Source: Molossus alvarezi (taxonomy: Eukaryota > Chordata > Mammalia > Chiroptera > Molossidae). Taken from it: a stretch of 64,000 nucleotides of DNA. Every line of letters starts with the position of its first letter. The first letter of the stretch is position 1. The stretch lies in assembly GCA_037176705.1 (NCBI GenBank), contig CM073896.1, positions 22,456,708 through 22,520,707 of the forward strand, in the 5' to 3' direction. This document shows positions 45,458 to 57,544 of this stretch, in pieces. A model generated the notes under the pieces. The model searched no databases. It worked only from the letters and a program-made list of their open reading frames with translations, and was not told the DNA's origin. The position numbers were made by a program, and so were the translations under genes.

Positions 45458-45900
45458 TGTTCATTCACCCACCCAGTCACTTATTCATCAAGTATTTATT
45501 TTATTTTATTTTATTTTTTTATCCTCACCCGAGGACACTTTTCCATTTTTTGGTACAGAGTGGGAGGGAGAGAGAGGAAGAGAGAGAGAGGGAAACATCG
45601 ATGTGAAAGGGACACATCGAGTGGCTGCCACCCGCATGACCAACCAGGGCCGGGGACAAACTGCAACCGAGGTACATGCCCTTAGCGGGAACCGAACCCG
45701 GGTCTCTCTGGACCGCAGGTGGACGCTCTAACCGCTGAGCCAAACTGGCCAGGGCTCATCAAGTATTTATTGAGCATCTGCTATATTCAGGTCTAGAAAG
45801 TCAGAAGTGAGGAAAGAGTTGGCCCTTGCCATCAACGGAATCGTGATTGGGTAGGAAAAGCGTCGCGGGGAAGTAAGGCACAGCGTGTGAGGAGCCAACA
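45458..45900 (-). repeat. L2 LINE 3' end split by SINE
   Basis: cacttattcatcaagtattt att before the SINE and tattgagcatctgctatatt cagg after it give the antisense L2 3' terminus. Confidence 0.65.
45501..45755 (-). mobile_element. VES-type SINE form B
   Basis: Tail tatcctcacccgaggacact, body gggccggggacaaactgcaa, head gagccaaactggccagggc. Perfect 16-bp TSD tcatcaagtatttatt at 45485-45500 and 45756-45771. Low divergence. Confidence 0.96.
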
Positions 45901-46719
45901 CTGCAGAGGGCAGACACCTGACTCTCCCACGCAAGCATCTCCGCAGGAGTAGTTGGCACTTTAGTGGATCTCAAAGTATTAGCAGGATTCTAGCAGGTGA
46001 GAAAAGAGAGAAGGAGAGATGGGAGAGACCAGGAAAAGACAATATTAGGCACAGAAAAGGTAGCATTAGCCATCTGGACAGGTACAACGGGCCTTGTGTG
46101 TTCAGGTGGACAGTCAGTTCAAGTCCTTTTCCATAAACATTAGACATTAAGAAGTTAAACATATAGTGTATATTTGTTAATGCCAGTAGAATATATAATA
46201 ATTAATCACCTGTCTCTCCTCAAATGGGTTCTTGGTGGGAATATTTAATTTGACTCACTTGAGGACTCTGGAAAGTAAAAATAGCTGGATTAAGTAAGGC
46301 TGTGGAGGCCTCATCAATATTTCTATATTTGATAAAATTAAATAACAAGCAAGTTACCTCAACAAAGCCATACTAACATTTTGCATAGTATATATTATCA
46401 ATTCCCCCTTAATATCTATTGCTTAGAAGAAACTTTTCAAAAGAGCTCCTCTGTCAGTTTTAGTAAGATTCCTGCAAATTCTTGCTTTGCAATAGAAAAA
46501 CCAAGAATCATTTGTTTTCTGAATATAGTTCTCTCTCCAAATGTTCAATGCCTTTCTGAGTTTATGCCTCCAGAAATATCAAGTCTCACCTGGCCAGTCC
46601 CGCCTCCTGCTCGTTCTCCTCACCTCCATCTTGCAGAGAAGTCTAAGACCTAGATTTACTTTCACTTATTTTTCTTGTCTTCATTGCAAAACTTCTGCCC
46701 CTGCTCTGCTGAACCTGGC
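45901..46719. other. unique sequence
   Basis: No gene or repeat recognised. A 90-codon frame at 46381-46653 has no coding support. Confidence 0.45.
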
Positions 46720-46850
46720 CTCATTCATGTATCCATTCACTCAAAAAGATTTACTGAGCACATATTTATTTGTTAGGGATTGTATCAGGTATTGGAGATA
46801 AAACAGGGCACAAGGTCGGACAATATTTCTCCTTTTTTTTTTCTAATTAG
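46720..46850 (-). repeat. L2 LINE 3' end
   Basis: tccattcactcaaaaagatt tactgagcacat, ttagggattgtatcaggtat tgg: antisense L2 3' terminus. Confidence 0.65.
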
Positions 46851-47580
46851 GCCCAATATTGCTGCCGGTGGAAATGGGGTCTTTGCAGTGTTCAGATAAA
46901 AAGCATTTAAAGGGACCCCCAAGGGAGCATGAGGTCTGCTGGTAAGATTCATTTGGGTGGAAAAGAAGGTGGGTCCTGGGTTTCCAATGGCCCATCTTTG
47001 TCCATCCTGCCATCAAAAATCAGGGCCAGAAATCCGGCCAATGTCCAGCGATTCTGTGCCATGTCAAAGCTTAGTGCTTTGGAGCCCTTGTGGTTCCAGG
47101 GACACTGGTGGCTGCTCAGCGGTCTCAGTCTCTGTCCAGGTAGTTTAGTGCCGTTCCAGGCTGTGATCCATTGCTGGGCTGCTGTTCCCAGGCTCCTGCC
47201 TGTAACTTGCATTTGGAGTCCGCGTGGCGAGAGTCCTTTGTTCCCTGAAGTTATATTATCTTGGGCTTGGGAAGGACCAGAAACTCCTTCAAAATAATCA
47301 GTCAACTTCCCAAGCTTTCCCAGGCTTGTGCTGGGCCCACCTTCCAACCAATCTATTGCTTCCCCAGGCTAGACTGACAGGCCTCTGTGGTTGCCTCCCT
47401 GGCTTCTATCACAGGTGCTTACCTCCCTTGTGTTTTATTCCTTCCCTTGTGATCTGTGGGGGACAAGCTGTGGTTCCCTGGGGAGTGTGTGAAGCTGGAA
47501 CTTCACTTCCTGATGGAGCATCCCCAGCCCACCAGACTCAACAATGTCCGATGCCCTTTACTTCCTTTATTAATATCTAG
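46851..47580 (-). repeat. possible ancient ERVL-type LTR
   Basis: On the minus strand the phrases taaactacctggacagagac, ttgacatggcacagaatcgc, and aggatggacaaagatgggcc resemble class III (ERVL) LTRs of the MER21 kind. A 132-codon minus frame (46949-47347) and a 122-codon plus frame overlap here; neither resembles a protein I know. Assignment is tentative. Confidence 0.35.
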
Positions 47581-47664
47581 CTACCTATACTAATAATATG
47601 AGACAACTGAAGTTAAGTAATTCACTTATACTGTACCCAAATTCTTCAAGTTGCCCCAAAATGA

Positions 47665-47870
47665 ATTACAGTTGACTCTGATCAATGTGTGGGTTAGGGC
47701 ACCCACCACTGGCACAGTCACAATCTTAATTTGGACCCCTGCATCTGTGGATCCCCAACCTCCAACCTCCGGTGGAAAATATGGAAGTATGAAGATCACC
47801 ATTCTTGAATTTTCTGTTAGATCAATGGCAGGTCAGGGAAGATAATACATTGAAAAAATAAAAACCTGTT
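47665..47870 (+). repeat. Tigger/Zombi-type DNA transposon end, tentative
   Basis: attacagttgactctgatca atgtgtgggttagggcaccc accactggcacagtcac resembles the non-coding terminus of old Tigger elements that begin ACAGTTGACCCTTGAACAAC. Confidence 0.5.
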
Positions 47871-49030
47871 TTACAGATAGGAGCAATGAAGTCCATGTGG
47901 AAGGCAGGAAAATACTGAAAAGCATCCATCCTTTTAAAAACACTTTGATCCGCTTAGACTAAGTAGCTTTATCAGTTCCTGATGCTGTTTATTATTATGG
48001 TTGATGGCACATTTTCAAAATACTTAAAATAATTTTCATTAGGATTAAGTTTGCAAGCATCAAGTCAATTATAATACATTTGTGTTTGGATTGGAAATAC
48101 AATGAGATTTCAATATAAGAAGCTCTGTATATTTATCTAAAATAGCTACAGAGCAGCATTTAAACTTTCCTCGCATCTATGAAAATTCACATTAAAAATT
48201 ACCATAGAAACAGACTCTAAACTTTCACATAAAGTGTATGCACTTAAATGTTTTAAGTTATTATGAATACAATACAATGATTTTTTTTTTCTTGACAATT
48301 CCTTATTTCTGGGCTCAGTTCCTCTTGTTTGCATGAGTGGTTCCTATCATTTGTTTTAAAAAAACAGTCAAGATGCTGTTTTCTTTAATTACAAGTGTTT
48401 TACCAAGTTCCTTCTGAATTTAAACCTATCTCTGATAAGAACTCAATCTTGTTAGTGTTGAAATCTTTCCCTTATTTTATCTAATCAATTAATCTTTCAG
48501 TCATCTATCATATATTCAGTATATGATATACACAGAAGAAATAAGGGGAAAGGAGCATATAATTATCTAGGCTAAGCCAGTAGAACATGAACCATGAGTC
48601 AGGAAATGCAGTCCCTGGGTGTAGCAGGAAGAAGGCACCCAGTGAAAGTTGAGTAAGGCAGGCCTTGAGTCGGGCGTGGAAAGACAGAACACACCTTCGA
48701 GGCTGGTGAGCTCGTGTATGCACTTTTTACCAGTGTCCTGGTCCTAAATGGAAAAGGTACTCTTTCTATTCTTCCTCATATGCTATTACTGAACCTTTTT
48801 CCCCATTTATTTTTGCCCATTTATTTCTGGAGCCCCACATTTTAACTCTTGCTTTTCCAAGCTCTAGAAAATCATGGAAAAATGTCACGGACTGTGAATG
48901 CTCAGCATCTCCCTGACATTTTATAAGGATACACATTTACACTGAAAATTGATATTAGAAATACTATTGAACACCTCAGATTTGTTCTCTATGTCTTGAT
49001 TTAAGTTTATGTACATATTATCTATTTTTA
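47871..49030. other. AT-rich unique sequence
   Basis: Nothing recognised up to the U6 pseudogene. Confidence 0.45.
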
Positions 49031-49136
49031 TAAAACATGAAACGCTTCACCAATTTGCTTGTCGTGCTTTCACAGGGGCCGTGCTAATCTCTGCGCCGTT
49101 TCAAATTTTTAGTATATGTGCTGCCAAGGTGAACAC
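49031..49136 (-). pseudogene. U6 snRNA retropseudogene
   Basis: Nearly full-length U6 spliceosomal RNA sequence on the minus strand: 5' part gcagcacatatactaaaa at 49109-49126, then aggggccgtgctaatct on the plus strand (49074-49090) and the 3' part gaaacgcttcac. Multiple substitutions and small deletions, including in the ACAGAGA region (ctgcgccgtttc where ctgtatcgttcc is expected), make it non-functional. No TATA or PSE elements recognised. L1-mediated retrotransposition is the usual origin. Confidence 0.93.
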
Positions 49137-49639
49137 TGTCTATTTATTTATTTTTAACTGCTACAGATGATTGGCAAGATTGACAAACCTAACTTTCAAC
49201 AGGTAGCAAACTAAATCAGAGACTGTGATGATGTGAAGGATTCTCTATAGACTGTCCAAGGGAATCTCAGACTATGCAATAAATCACAGGATTGCTGTTC
49301 AGAGTAGAGTTTCTAAAAGGACTCTGAAGGCAGGTTTGGGAATCATAGTCAGATCTCTGATTCTAGGAATAAGAGCTCATGGCAAGAGAGGATGATAAAT
49401 GATGGATGATAACTGGGAGAATGTCGGGGCTCCCTGTAGTGAAAGACACCCTCAGGTGCATGCCTGCCTTAGTGTGTAAGATTGGATGGAACAGACTCAC
49501 TATTACAGTTCAGAATGGAACTACACTATAGCATTCCATTTCTGCTTTGGGAGAAAAGGTTCGGGTTTCCCATATTTAGCTATACATATAAAAGTATTAA
49601 GTTGTCTCTCTGTGGATGTGAGAAAAACTGTTCATACTT
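49137..49639. other. unique sequence
   Basis: Nothing recognised. Confidence 0.45.
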
Positions 49640-49655
49640 AAAGACCACCTCATCT

Positions 49656-49797
49656 TGCCCTGGCCAGTTTGGCTCAGCGGTTGAGTGTCCGCCTGTGGAC
49701 CAGAGAGTCCCGGGTTTGGTTCCCGCTAGGGGCATGTATCACACACACACGCACAAAAATGTCCTCAGGTGAGAATAAAAAATAAAAAATAAAAAAA
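49656..49797 (+). mobile_element. VES-type SINE form B with internal deletion
   Basis: Full head (ccctggccagtttggctcag, gtttggttcccgctaggggc) followed at 49740 by a short CA repeat and then directly by the tail aaaaatgtcctcaggtgaga. The 120-base body is missing. TSD aaagaccacctcatct from 49640 and aaagaccagctcatcc from 49798 (14 of 16). Confidence 0.92.
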
Positions 49798-49813
49798 AAA
49801 GACCAGCTCATCC

Positions 49814-50889
49814 AGAGCTTGCTCCCTCTCTGTGGCATCAAAATATGGGCTACTCCTTTGAGCCAGGAGTGTAAGAGATGGACTGGACAGCCCTGTAAGC
49901 AGATAATTAGAATAAAATGTAATATGTAATCAAATGTGAATCAAGTGCCAATGAAAAGAGTAATTTCTCTGGTAGGGTCCATTGGAAGCTTCACTCAGGT
50001 GGTGCCCTTAGGACTGAAGTCCTCTGGGGACACAGGGAGGGCGAGAGTGAAGGAATGAGGAAGGACATGCTAGAGCAGGATCACTCATGGAAACGGGTGC
50101 TTTTGTCCTTTTGATAATCCTGTGGGATGTGGTCAAGCTATTATTATTATTATTTTGTGGAGCATTGTGAGCCAATGGTTATTTTCTAGAAAATTCCAGG
50201 AGCCGTGGTTGGGGAGAGTTCATATCATTTCAAGCCACCCTACTAGAGAACAGCAGAAGTTCTGTGGTTCCATGGAGCAGATAAGACAAAAATACATGTT
50301 TCATAAAATATCATCTTCTACTAGCTCTGGATTTATTGAACTAAGTTGAACCACTGGTCTAAGTTCCATTTACCATTCATTTTGTCTTTAAGTTTCAGTA
50401 AGAAATATAATTTGAACAAATGGTATGAGATATTTATAAAAATTATAAAAGTCTGCACAGGTAAAAAAAAATTCATCAGCAATGAAGTATGAAGTGTGGG
50501 AAACAATGCATTTGTTTTCATTATATCAGATAAGTATGAAAGGAAATGCTAATAAGAATGGGTTTCCTTTCAACACCTTGACAACCCCAACTGCTTTTCT
50601 TTATTTATATTAATTTACCATTAAATGGAAAATAATTTTCTAAAGATCAAATTTAAATTAACTAAAAGGTTTTTACTTAACATGAGCAATTCAAAGAGTT
50701 CTGAAATTAAATTTCAGGAAAAAATAAAAAAGAATATACTTAGAATAAGCAAAATTAAGAAGAAGTGTTATGGGGCCCCCCTTTTTCTTCATATGCTCCT
50801 TTGAAGTCTGTTGCTCCAAAATTTGTTTACTTACTTACTAATTCATATGGAAGAGAATCGAATAACAAATGTACATTTAAAGTTACATT
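49814..50889. other. unique sequence
   Basis: A short (ATT)n run at 50141-50155. No gene or repeat recognised. Confidence 0.45.
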
Positions 50890-50899
50890 AAGGATGGAG

Positions 50900-51111
50900 A
50901 GTCTGGCCGATGTGGCTCAGTAGCATCAACCCATGCACCAAGAGGTCACCGGTTTGATTCCCAGTCAGGGCACATGCCCAGGTTGTGGGCCTGATCCCCA
51001 GTGGGGGGCATGCAGGAGGCGGCCAATGGATGTCCTCTCTCATCGATGTTTCTATCTGTTTCTCTCTCTAAAATCAATAAAGGAAAACAAAAATAAAAAA
51101 ATAAATAAAAA
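50900..51111 (+). mobile_element. VES-type SINE form A
   Basis: Head gtctggccgatgtggctcag, a shortened D-arm region (tagcatcaacccatg), body ggcatgcaggaggcggcca, A-rich tail with two aataaataaa stretches. TSD aaggatggag at 50890-50899 and 51112-51121. Confidence 0.94.
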
Positions 51112-51121
51112 AAGGATGGAG

Positions 51122-52229
51122 GTCACTCTCGAGATTTGGATACGGAAGAAATGGAAATGTCTCTAGGAACGTGTCCTGGTTCCATAATGAGGTATCACTG
51201 CTGCAAGTCACTCACCCTAGCGCCAGTTGATAGTATTGATACTGAACCTTTCCTTTTTCCTTTTTTTCTCTCAGTTATCCATCTCTATCCTCTTCCCTTC
51301 CTCTGGATATATCACCCCCTAATTTCTTCTGTGTCCCGTATTGCTCTTGGTGGAATCATCTCCAGTCACATTCATTACTAATGTCTAAATTTCAGTTAGG
51401 CTCCTGATGAACTTAAAGTTGATTCCTACACTTTCTCTCCAGGCAAAGTACTCACCTTATCCACATTACTTGTTTTCAGTCTAAAACAATGAATAAAAGA
51501 ATATGGCATAAAAGGGCAGGATGACGGCTGCTTGGAGCACTTGATTACTTATATGAATGCACTTAGAACCACGTGGCGTTCTGTCAGTGAGAATTTCTCC
51601 AAGAAGTTTGTGATTGTGCAATCTTTATTTTCCCAGATGAGGGTAGTCTTTTTTTATTCTCTGAGAAAAAGAAATGTTCCCTGAAGGCTCACATCATTGG
51701 AAGCAAAGGAAATGGACAACACAAGTATGAGAATATATCAAGCACATATTTTTCTATTTGGGTTCAGTGAACTCACTAAACGTGGCCAGTTTCATGCTAA
51801 TTTCTCTTGGTTTTAAATAGGGTTTGCAGAAGACATCTGTTGTATGCAGTTTGCAGAATCCTTTATGGGTATTCATTTATTCCTAAAAGAAACCCAGTAC
51901 TTTCCCTTCCTGAGACAGAAAGCACTCTGCTTCTCTCAGGTGGTGAGCTCCATGTGCCCATGGCCTCTTGCCCGTCCTGTTAGCCTGGTGCTGTGGGGAA
52001 TGGTTCTGTTCTCCATTTAGTTAATGCATGCGCATGCTTGTGTGCACACGTGTGCATGCATGTGTATACATTGCATATGCGTAGGGGCAAGAGGAGGTGT
52101 CTATGATAGCAGTGGTTTTGGTGGGGAAAAAGAAAGATGATTTAAAGTGTCAAAATCACATAGAACTAAACTATCTTTAACTCATCTCCTCTTTGGAGGA
52201 GCTAAGTCCTCTTACCTGCACTATCATAT
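51122..52229. other. unique sequence with alternating purine-pyrimidine tract
   Basis: Contains a gcatgcgcatgc... stretch at 52026-52085, treated separately. No gene seen. Confidence 0.45.
52026..52085 (+). repeat. alternating purine-pyrimidine (Z-DNA-prone) tract
   Basis: tgcatgcgcatgcttgtgtg, gcacacgtgtgcatgcatgt and gtatacattgcatatgcgta: largely alternating CA, TG, GC and AT steps, with local palindromes such as gcatgcgcatgc and cacacgtgtg. Confidence 0.8.
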
Positions 52230-52735
52230 TGGCCTCTTAACAGATTTTCCTGCTTCTAATCTTTATGTCTGTCGACCTGTGTTTCATGGAATGGCCAGGG
52301 TTCTTGTCATGCAACAGATGTGTTCTTTTCAATTTTTGTGTTGAAAGCCTTCCTGTGACTCCCATTTGCTCTAAGATAAAACCCACATTTCTGAGCAGGT
52401 GATCACAAGTCATCCATAATCTGCTTTCAATAAACTTTTACAGCTGTATCCTTTGTTATTGTTCTCCCTGCCTTGCCCGTGGCCCACACATCAGTGCTGC
52501 AGCTGTAACAGACTATCTTCATCTCCAGAATGAACTTGCAGAGCCTGCCCAGCCTTCCATCAGCCCAACAGGCAGGCCTTCCCTTCTCCTTCATTTACTG
52601 AAATGTTACTCGTCCTTCAAGGCCTAGTGAAATGTCCCCTTCTCTCACGTATTTCGGGCCAGATTTATCCTTCCCTCATCTGTGGTTTGCAGCATCCTGT
52701 TTTTATCTAAATTACAGCAAAGGGGATTTTTGTTC
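52230..52735 (+). repeat. L2 LINE 3' region
   Basis: Sense L2 order: cttcctgtgactcccatttg, atcataatctgctttcaata-like, ttgttctccctgccttgccc, actcgtccttcaaggcctag tgaaatgtccccttctctca, atctgtggtttgcagcat. Confidence 0.75.
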
Positions 52736-52962
52736 TGGATTTATGAAGAATTCTGATTTCCAATAATCTATCCTATTGTCAGATAGTGTTTCACTAGATT
52801 TGGTTCTGAATGTATGTTTCTGATGATTGCAGCATTTGTATTATGCCTGATATATATGTCTTTATGGAAAAAGAAGTATACAAATAAATTATTATTTATG
52901 ATTAAATACTGTGCCTTTTCTTTTCCATTTCTCAAAGGAGTCTCCTGAGTGGTAAGCAAAGG

Positions 52963-53001
<39 letters not shown>

Positions 53002-53875
53002 CCCTCTTCTCTTCCCCTCCCCTTCCCTCCCCTCTCCTCTTCTCTCTCTTCTTTCTTCTTCTCTTTTTTCTTGTGTTCCCAGGCAGCCCCTAACCCATTT
53101 ATATGCAGAATAGGAACTCAATAAGTAGGAGTTAAATTGAAATGATGCAATAAACAAAAAGATAGTTAACTTCTACAGTATTAAAGTCTCTGAGGACCCT
53201 TCTGCGAAGAAGCTGGCGATCACAGGCCCTGGCCTGTGTAATGCAAGTAGGTGCACTAGTGCTGCAACCATGTCCAAAGTCCCATGTCGCTATTTGGAGG
53301 CAGCCACAGGCTGCCATCCTCTATAGGTGAGGCATCCTCATTTAACTGATTTCCAGACCTCTGCTCTGCTCTGTATCTTCCTCTGGATTGCTTCTGTCTC
53401 CCTAATGTTTTCCCAAGAATAAGATAACCTCATTTGGTCACAGATTCTTGGTGTATGTGTCAATCAGTTCAGAGTCTGGTGAAATTTAAATGGGGAGAAA
53501 AAAGTTATTGCCTCCCATTTCCCCTATCAAAAACTAATCTCTAAAATTTAGCACATTCATCAATTACAAATGTAGGCAATAAACTGCAATAGGATTAGTA
53601 ATACTTGTGATTTTGTAAATAAGAGAAATAGATACTTTTGTATCACATCATGTTTTTATACATATTTGAAAATTTTATGAGCTCATCTTCATTTTAAAAT
53701 TAATTATAGGTATTATTGTATCCACTGCTAGATTATATATGAATATAGCACAATATGTTTAATGTTTTGATCATAATTTTTAATATAATTCCCTTTGTTA
53801 TCCTCTGTATTTTATTTCATGCCTTTAAAACCATATTCTGAGAGGTACTCTTAACCAGATTGCCAAATGGTATGC
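52736..53875. other. unique sequence with CT repeat
   Basis: Holds the (CT)n tract at 52969-53000 followed by a C/T-rich stretch to about 53075. A 129-codon minus frame (52768-53157) is mostly translation of this simple repeat. No gene seen. Confidence 0.5.
52969..53075 (+). repeat. (CT)n microsatellite and pyrimidine tract
   Basis: About 15 CT units, then cccctcttctcttcccctcc. Confidence 0.95.
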
Positions 53876-53885
53876 AAAGGTAAGG

Positions 53886-54123
53886 ACAGTCCGGCTGGTG
53901 TGGCTCAGGGGTTGAGTGTCGGCCCATGCACCAAGAGGTGACTGGTTCAATTCCCAGTCAGGACACATGCCGAGTCTGTGGGCCAAATCCCCAGTGGGGA
54001 TGTGCAGGAGGCAGCCAATCGATGTTCTCTCTCGTCAATGTTTCTATCTCTCTCTCGCTCTCAATTCCTCTCTCTCTAAAATTAATAAAGGAAAAAATTA
54101 AAAAACAAAACATTTAAAAATAA
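53886..54123 (+). mobile_element. VES-type SINE form A
   Basis: Head ccggctggtgtggctcaggg, B box ggttcaattccc, body gtgcaggaggcagccaatcg, A-rich tail. TSD aaaggtaagg at 53876-53885 and 54124-54133. Confidence 0.95.
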
Positions 54124-54133
54124 AAAGGTAAGG

Positions 54134-54595
54134 TTACATTGTCTAGCAGTATTGAGAGCTCCTGGGTAACAATAGAACATTTACTTCCATTACTTCAGAC
54201 TTACACTGAATTGCCTTTATGTGTTTGATCATATAAAGCAATATATACTCATAGCGTCATGTGGCTGAAGAGTTTACAAAATGCAACATCCAAGTGACTC
54301 TTCCCCACCCAATTCCCAAAGATAACCATTGTGACTGATTGTGGGTATTTTTCCAGATATTGGCTGCACATACACATATACTCTAAATCAGATCTGGATC
54401 TAGAGAGACAAATATATGTATGCATATTTAGTGTGCTGCCCCATACAATCCAGTGTTTTCGACATACTGTTCCTGCTCCGTGTTGACCTTTAAGAAGTCA
54501 AGTTACACTCTTGGCTCACATTGATTTTGTAATCAAGAAACTTCCCAAGTCTTTTTATTTCTATTACTGTAAGCCTTATTTTCATCTACAATAAA
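54134..54595. other. unique sequence
   Basis: Nothing recognised. Confidence 0.45.
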
Positions 54596-54610
54596 TTAAA
54601 CCAGTGTTTT

Positions 54611-54820
54611 GTTTTGTTATTTTATTTTATTTTAGGAGTGGGTGAAGGAGAGGGGCGGAGAAGGAGAAAGAGTTAGACATCACATTGATCAGCTGCCTCC
54701 TGCATGCCTTCTACTGGGGATCAAGCCCAAGACCGGGGCATGTGCCCTGACCAGGAATCAAACCAAGAACCATTTGGTGCATGAGAGGACACCCAACCAA
54801 CTGAGTCATGTTGGCCAGGG
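54611..54820 (-). mobile_element. VES-type SINE form A
   Basis: Body ctcctgcatgccttctactg, head gagtcatgttggccaggg. TSD ttaaaccagtgtttt at 54596-54610 and ttaaatcagtatttt at 54821-54835 (13 of 15). Confidence 0.93.
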
Positions 54821-54999
54821 TTAAATCAGTATTTTAAACTAAACATTCTTTTGGTACAGAATTTTAAAATTGATCACTGCTAATTTTCATACTATATGAT
54901 TGTCATAACCCAATAGAATCATTTAGATTTTCACATATGCTTTTCGACATATTAGTCATCACTCTTGTCTTTGTAATTGTCAAATGTGCTCAGATCATT

Positions 55000-55072
55000 C
55001 AAAAACCAGGTATTGAGTATCAGTCATTTGTCAAGTACTATTCTAATCACAGCCTTTGTGTGTGTGTGTGTG

Positions 55073-55120
<48 letters not shown>

Positions 55121-55270
55121 TAGTTATTCCAACAACCTTATGAGATGGATACTGTTGTTATCTCCATTTAAAATTAAGGAAACTGAGGCACAGAGCGTCA
55201 CTTTAACAGTAACTTGCCCATAGTTTACAGGCAGTAAGCACCTAGCTTACTAGGTTTGTACTTACTTAGG
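55000..55270 (-). repeat. MIR SINE split by a compound microsatellite
   Basis: ccaggtattgagtatcagtc to attctaatcac, then after the microsatellite aacaaccttatgagatggat, aaggaaactgaggcacagag, cttgcccatagtttacaggc. Confidence 0.8.
55056..55118 (+). repeat. compound (TG)n(TA)n microsatellite
   Basis: About 12 TG units, tc, then about 17 TA units. Confidence 0.95.
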
Positions 55271-57307
55271 TCAAATAGTAGATGAAATTATTGGGTACAA
55301 CTAGAAACTATGACTAGGATGTCAAGGAACAGACTCCAGATGAGGTAGGAGGTAATTATATAAAACTAAGTAAAAAATGAATGAGCTCACTCTCCCTAGT
55401 TGCAATTCAGAAGACCGCAGATGACTACCTCTCATGAAGGTTGTAGAGATTTCTGCTTTAGCAGAGAGATTGGGTGGATGACCCTTAAGTCTTTTTCTAC
55501 TCCAGGGTTCTGTGGAACTGCTTCAGAGAAATACCTTGACTTTTCCTCTCAACATTATTTCTATATGCCATACCCCTAATTTTTACTGTTTGACTGAATT
55601 ATCTTTTTAAAGTGTTAACTTTCTGTCACTGAAGTTGACAATCAAAAGCAATGATTTATACCCCTTTTAATTGTGGACAGACATCGAGATATCGCTTTAA
55701 ATGGATTTCCTCACACAATAACCATGGATCCATGCCACTTTGAAATTGACAAGCCTGGTTCAGTGGAGCAGAGAGAAGTTGACTGTGGCAGAGGACAATT
55801 CCTATAGCTCTCCAGTTTTTACTAGATCTTTCTTTTGTGTAGAGCAAGAGATATAACACTCTTCTAATTTTCAAAAGCCTTTGGTTAGTATACGAAGATG
55901 TCACTGTAACAGCTAATATGATGATGATATTGATGGCACTGGTCTGGCCATATAGGATATTCACAGCCTGGGTTTGTTCTGATAGGTTGGTATGTTATTC
56001 TGATAGTTTAGTGCCCATCATTCCTTTAATTTTTTCCATATCACTACTACCTGCCTGAAGTTACTTTCCGTTGAGGTCATCAGATCCTCATTAAACCCCA
56101 TTGTTTGTGTCTTGACATAATGCCAAATGATGTGGAGACTCTGGGGCTAGAGGTTTCACAGAGAACAGAATTAATGTCTGGGCTGTCCGTGCCCTGAAAG
56201 TCCATCAGTACCAACTTTCAATTTTAACTCAGAGAAAGAGTCATCTACAGTGATTTTATTAGCTACGAAATGATTCCCCCAAGTCCCTCCCAGATCTTTT
56301 CCGTCTCAACGTTTAGAAGAGGTAATGTGTGATTCCAGCCTTTCACATTGAGAGATTTTTCTCCTCCTTCTCCTGGGTACACGGGGCCTGAGACTGTCTT
56401 TATCATCTCTCAAATATCGGCGTGCTCACATTATGCCAGACATCTTTGTGCTTATGTTCTTACTTCATGTCCCTCAGCAGCAAATTGGGAAGTACATATT
56501 AAAGATTGCATAAAATGGATACATTTCCTTGGCAAAGATGTGAAATCAAGAGATTGTTATCAGGTAGATCAAGAAATAGAGGCTAAGGAAGGAATGATAA
56601 TCTACTTGTAAATCAACTGCAATTGCAGACCGTGGTTCAGTTTAGAGACAAGGATATTCTATCAGTTCCACTGAAGTCAAACACATTTTTTTCTAACCAC
56701 TCAGGGTTTTTATTTCTCTTGTCTCTTCCTCAGAGAACCACATTGTTCTTATTCTCTTTTACCCCCCAGGAAGCTCAGTGTTCCACAATATATAGTCAAA
56801 TAAAACCATCAGGAAGAACTGATTTCTGAGTATTATCTTTTATTAATTTGACTTTTAACATTAAGTTAAAACTTTCCCACATGTGGGATGAAACAGTATC
56901 TCAATTGAAGTTAGAAAAGGACAATGCAGCTTTGAAAATTCTTTGGTATTTTGAAATAGCAAAAACATTAACTGTATCTAAAAGAAGGAATAAGTGTAGA
57001 AATTTTCTGTGTATGGGAAAATTGCTGCTTTTAAAATTGTACTTTGAAATTATTCAAGTAGTGAAAAAATGTTGTTTTATATGCAACACACAGCATTATA
57101 GAAGGTACCCTTTAGGGATGATGTTTGCTTTGTGATGAAAGAGAATGTAACTGGGTCTGTTTTTGTTTGTGTGTGTATACGATTAAAATTAATGTGCTTG
57201 TAATTTTTCCTGGCTAGTAACTGCTTAATTCTGGAATCAGTAGAATCTATTTAGAGGGGGAAAAGTCTTATAAGCCAATTATGTTATCAATCAATTTATA
57301 TTTGTTT
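55271..57307. other. unique sequence, no gene seen
   Basis: Open frames of 87-102 codons (55656-55964 minus, 56348-56611 plus, 56848-57135 plus) show no recognisable domains. No repeat recognised. Confidence 0.5.
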
Positions 57308-57322
57308 AAAACTATTAAGGGG

Positions 57323-57529
57323 ATCCACCTGGTGTGGCTCAGTGGTTGAGCATCGTCCCATGCACCAAGAGGTCACAGGTTCGATTCCCAGTCAGGGCAC
57401 ATGCCCAGGTTGTGGGCCTGATCCCCACTTAAGGGCGTGCAGGAGGCGACCAATTGATGTTCTCTCACACAGATGTTTCTCTCTCTCTGTAAAAAAATCA
57501 ATCAAGAAAAAATTTTTTTAAAAATAAAT
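57323..57529 (+). mobile_element. VES-type SINE form A
   Basis: Head ccacctggtgtggctcagtg, B box ggttcgattccc, body gcgtgcaggaggcgacca, A-rich tail. Perfect 15-bp TSD aaaactattaagggg at 57308-57322 and 57530-57544. Confidence 0.96.
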
Positions 57530-57544
57530 AAAACTATTAAGGGG

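Noticed and set aside
46929..47347. Overlapping frames of 122 (plus) and 132 (minus) codons considered as a gene.
   Set aside because: No recognisable domains, both strands equally open, and the block resembles an old LTR.
52768..53157. 129-codon minus frame with an RE-rich segment.
   Set aside because: The RE repeat is the translation of the (CT)n microsatellite.
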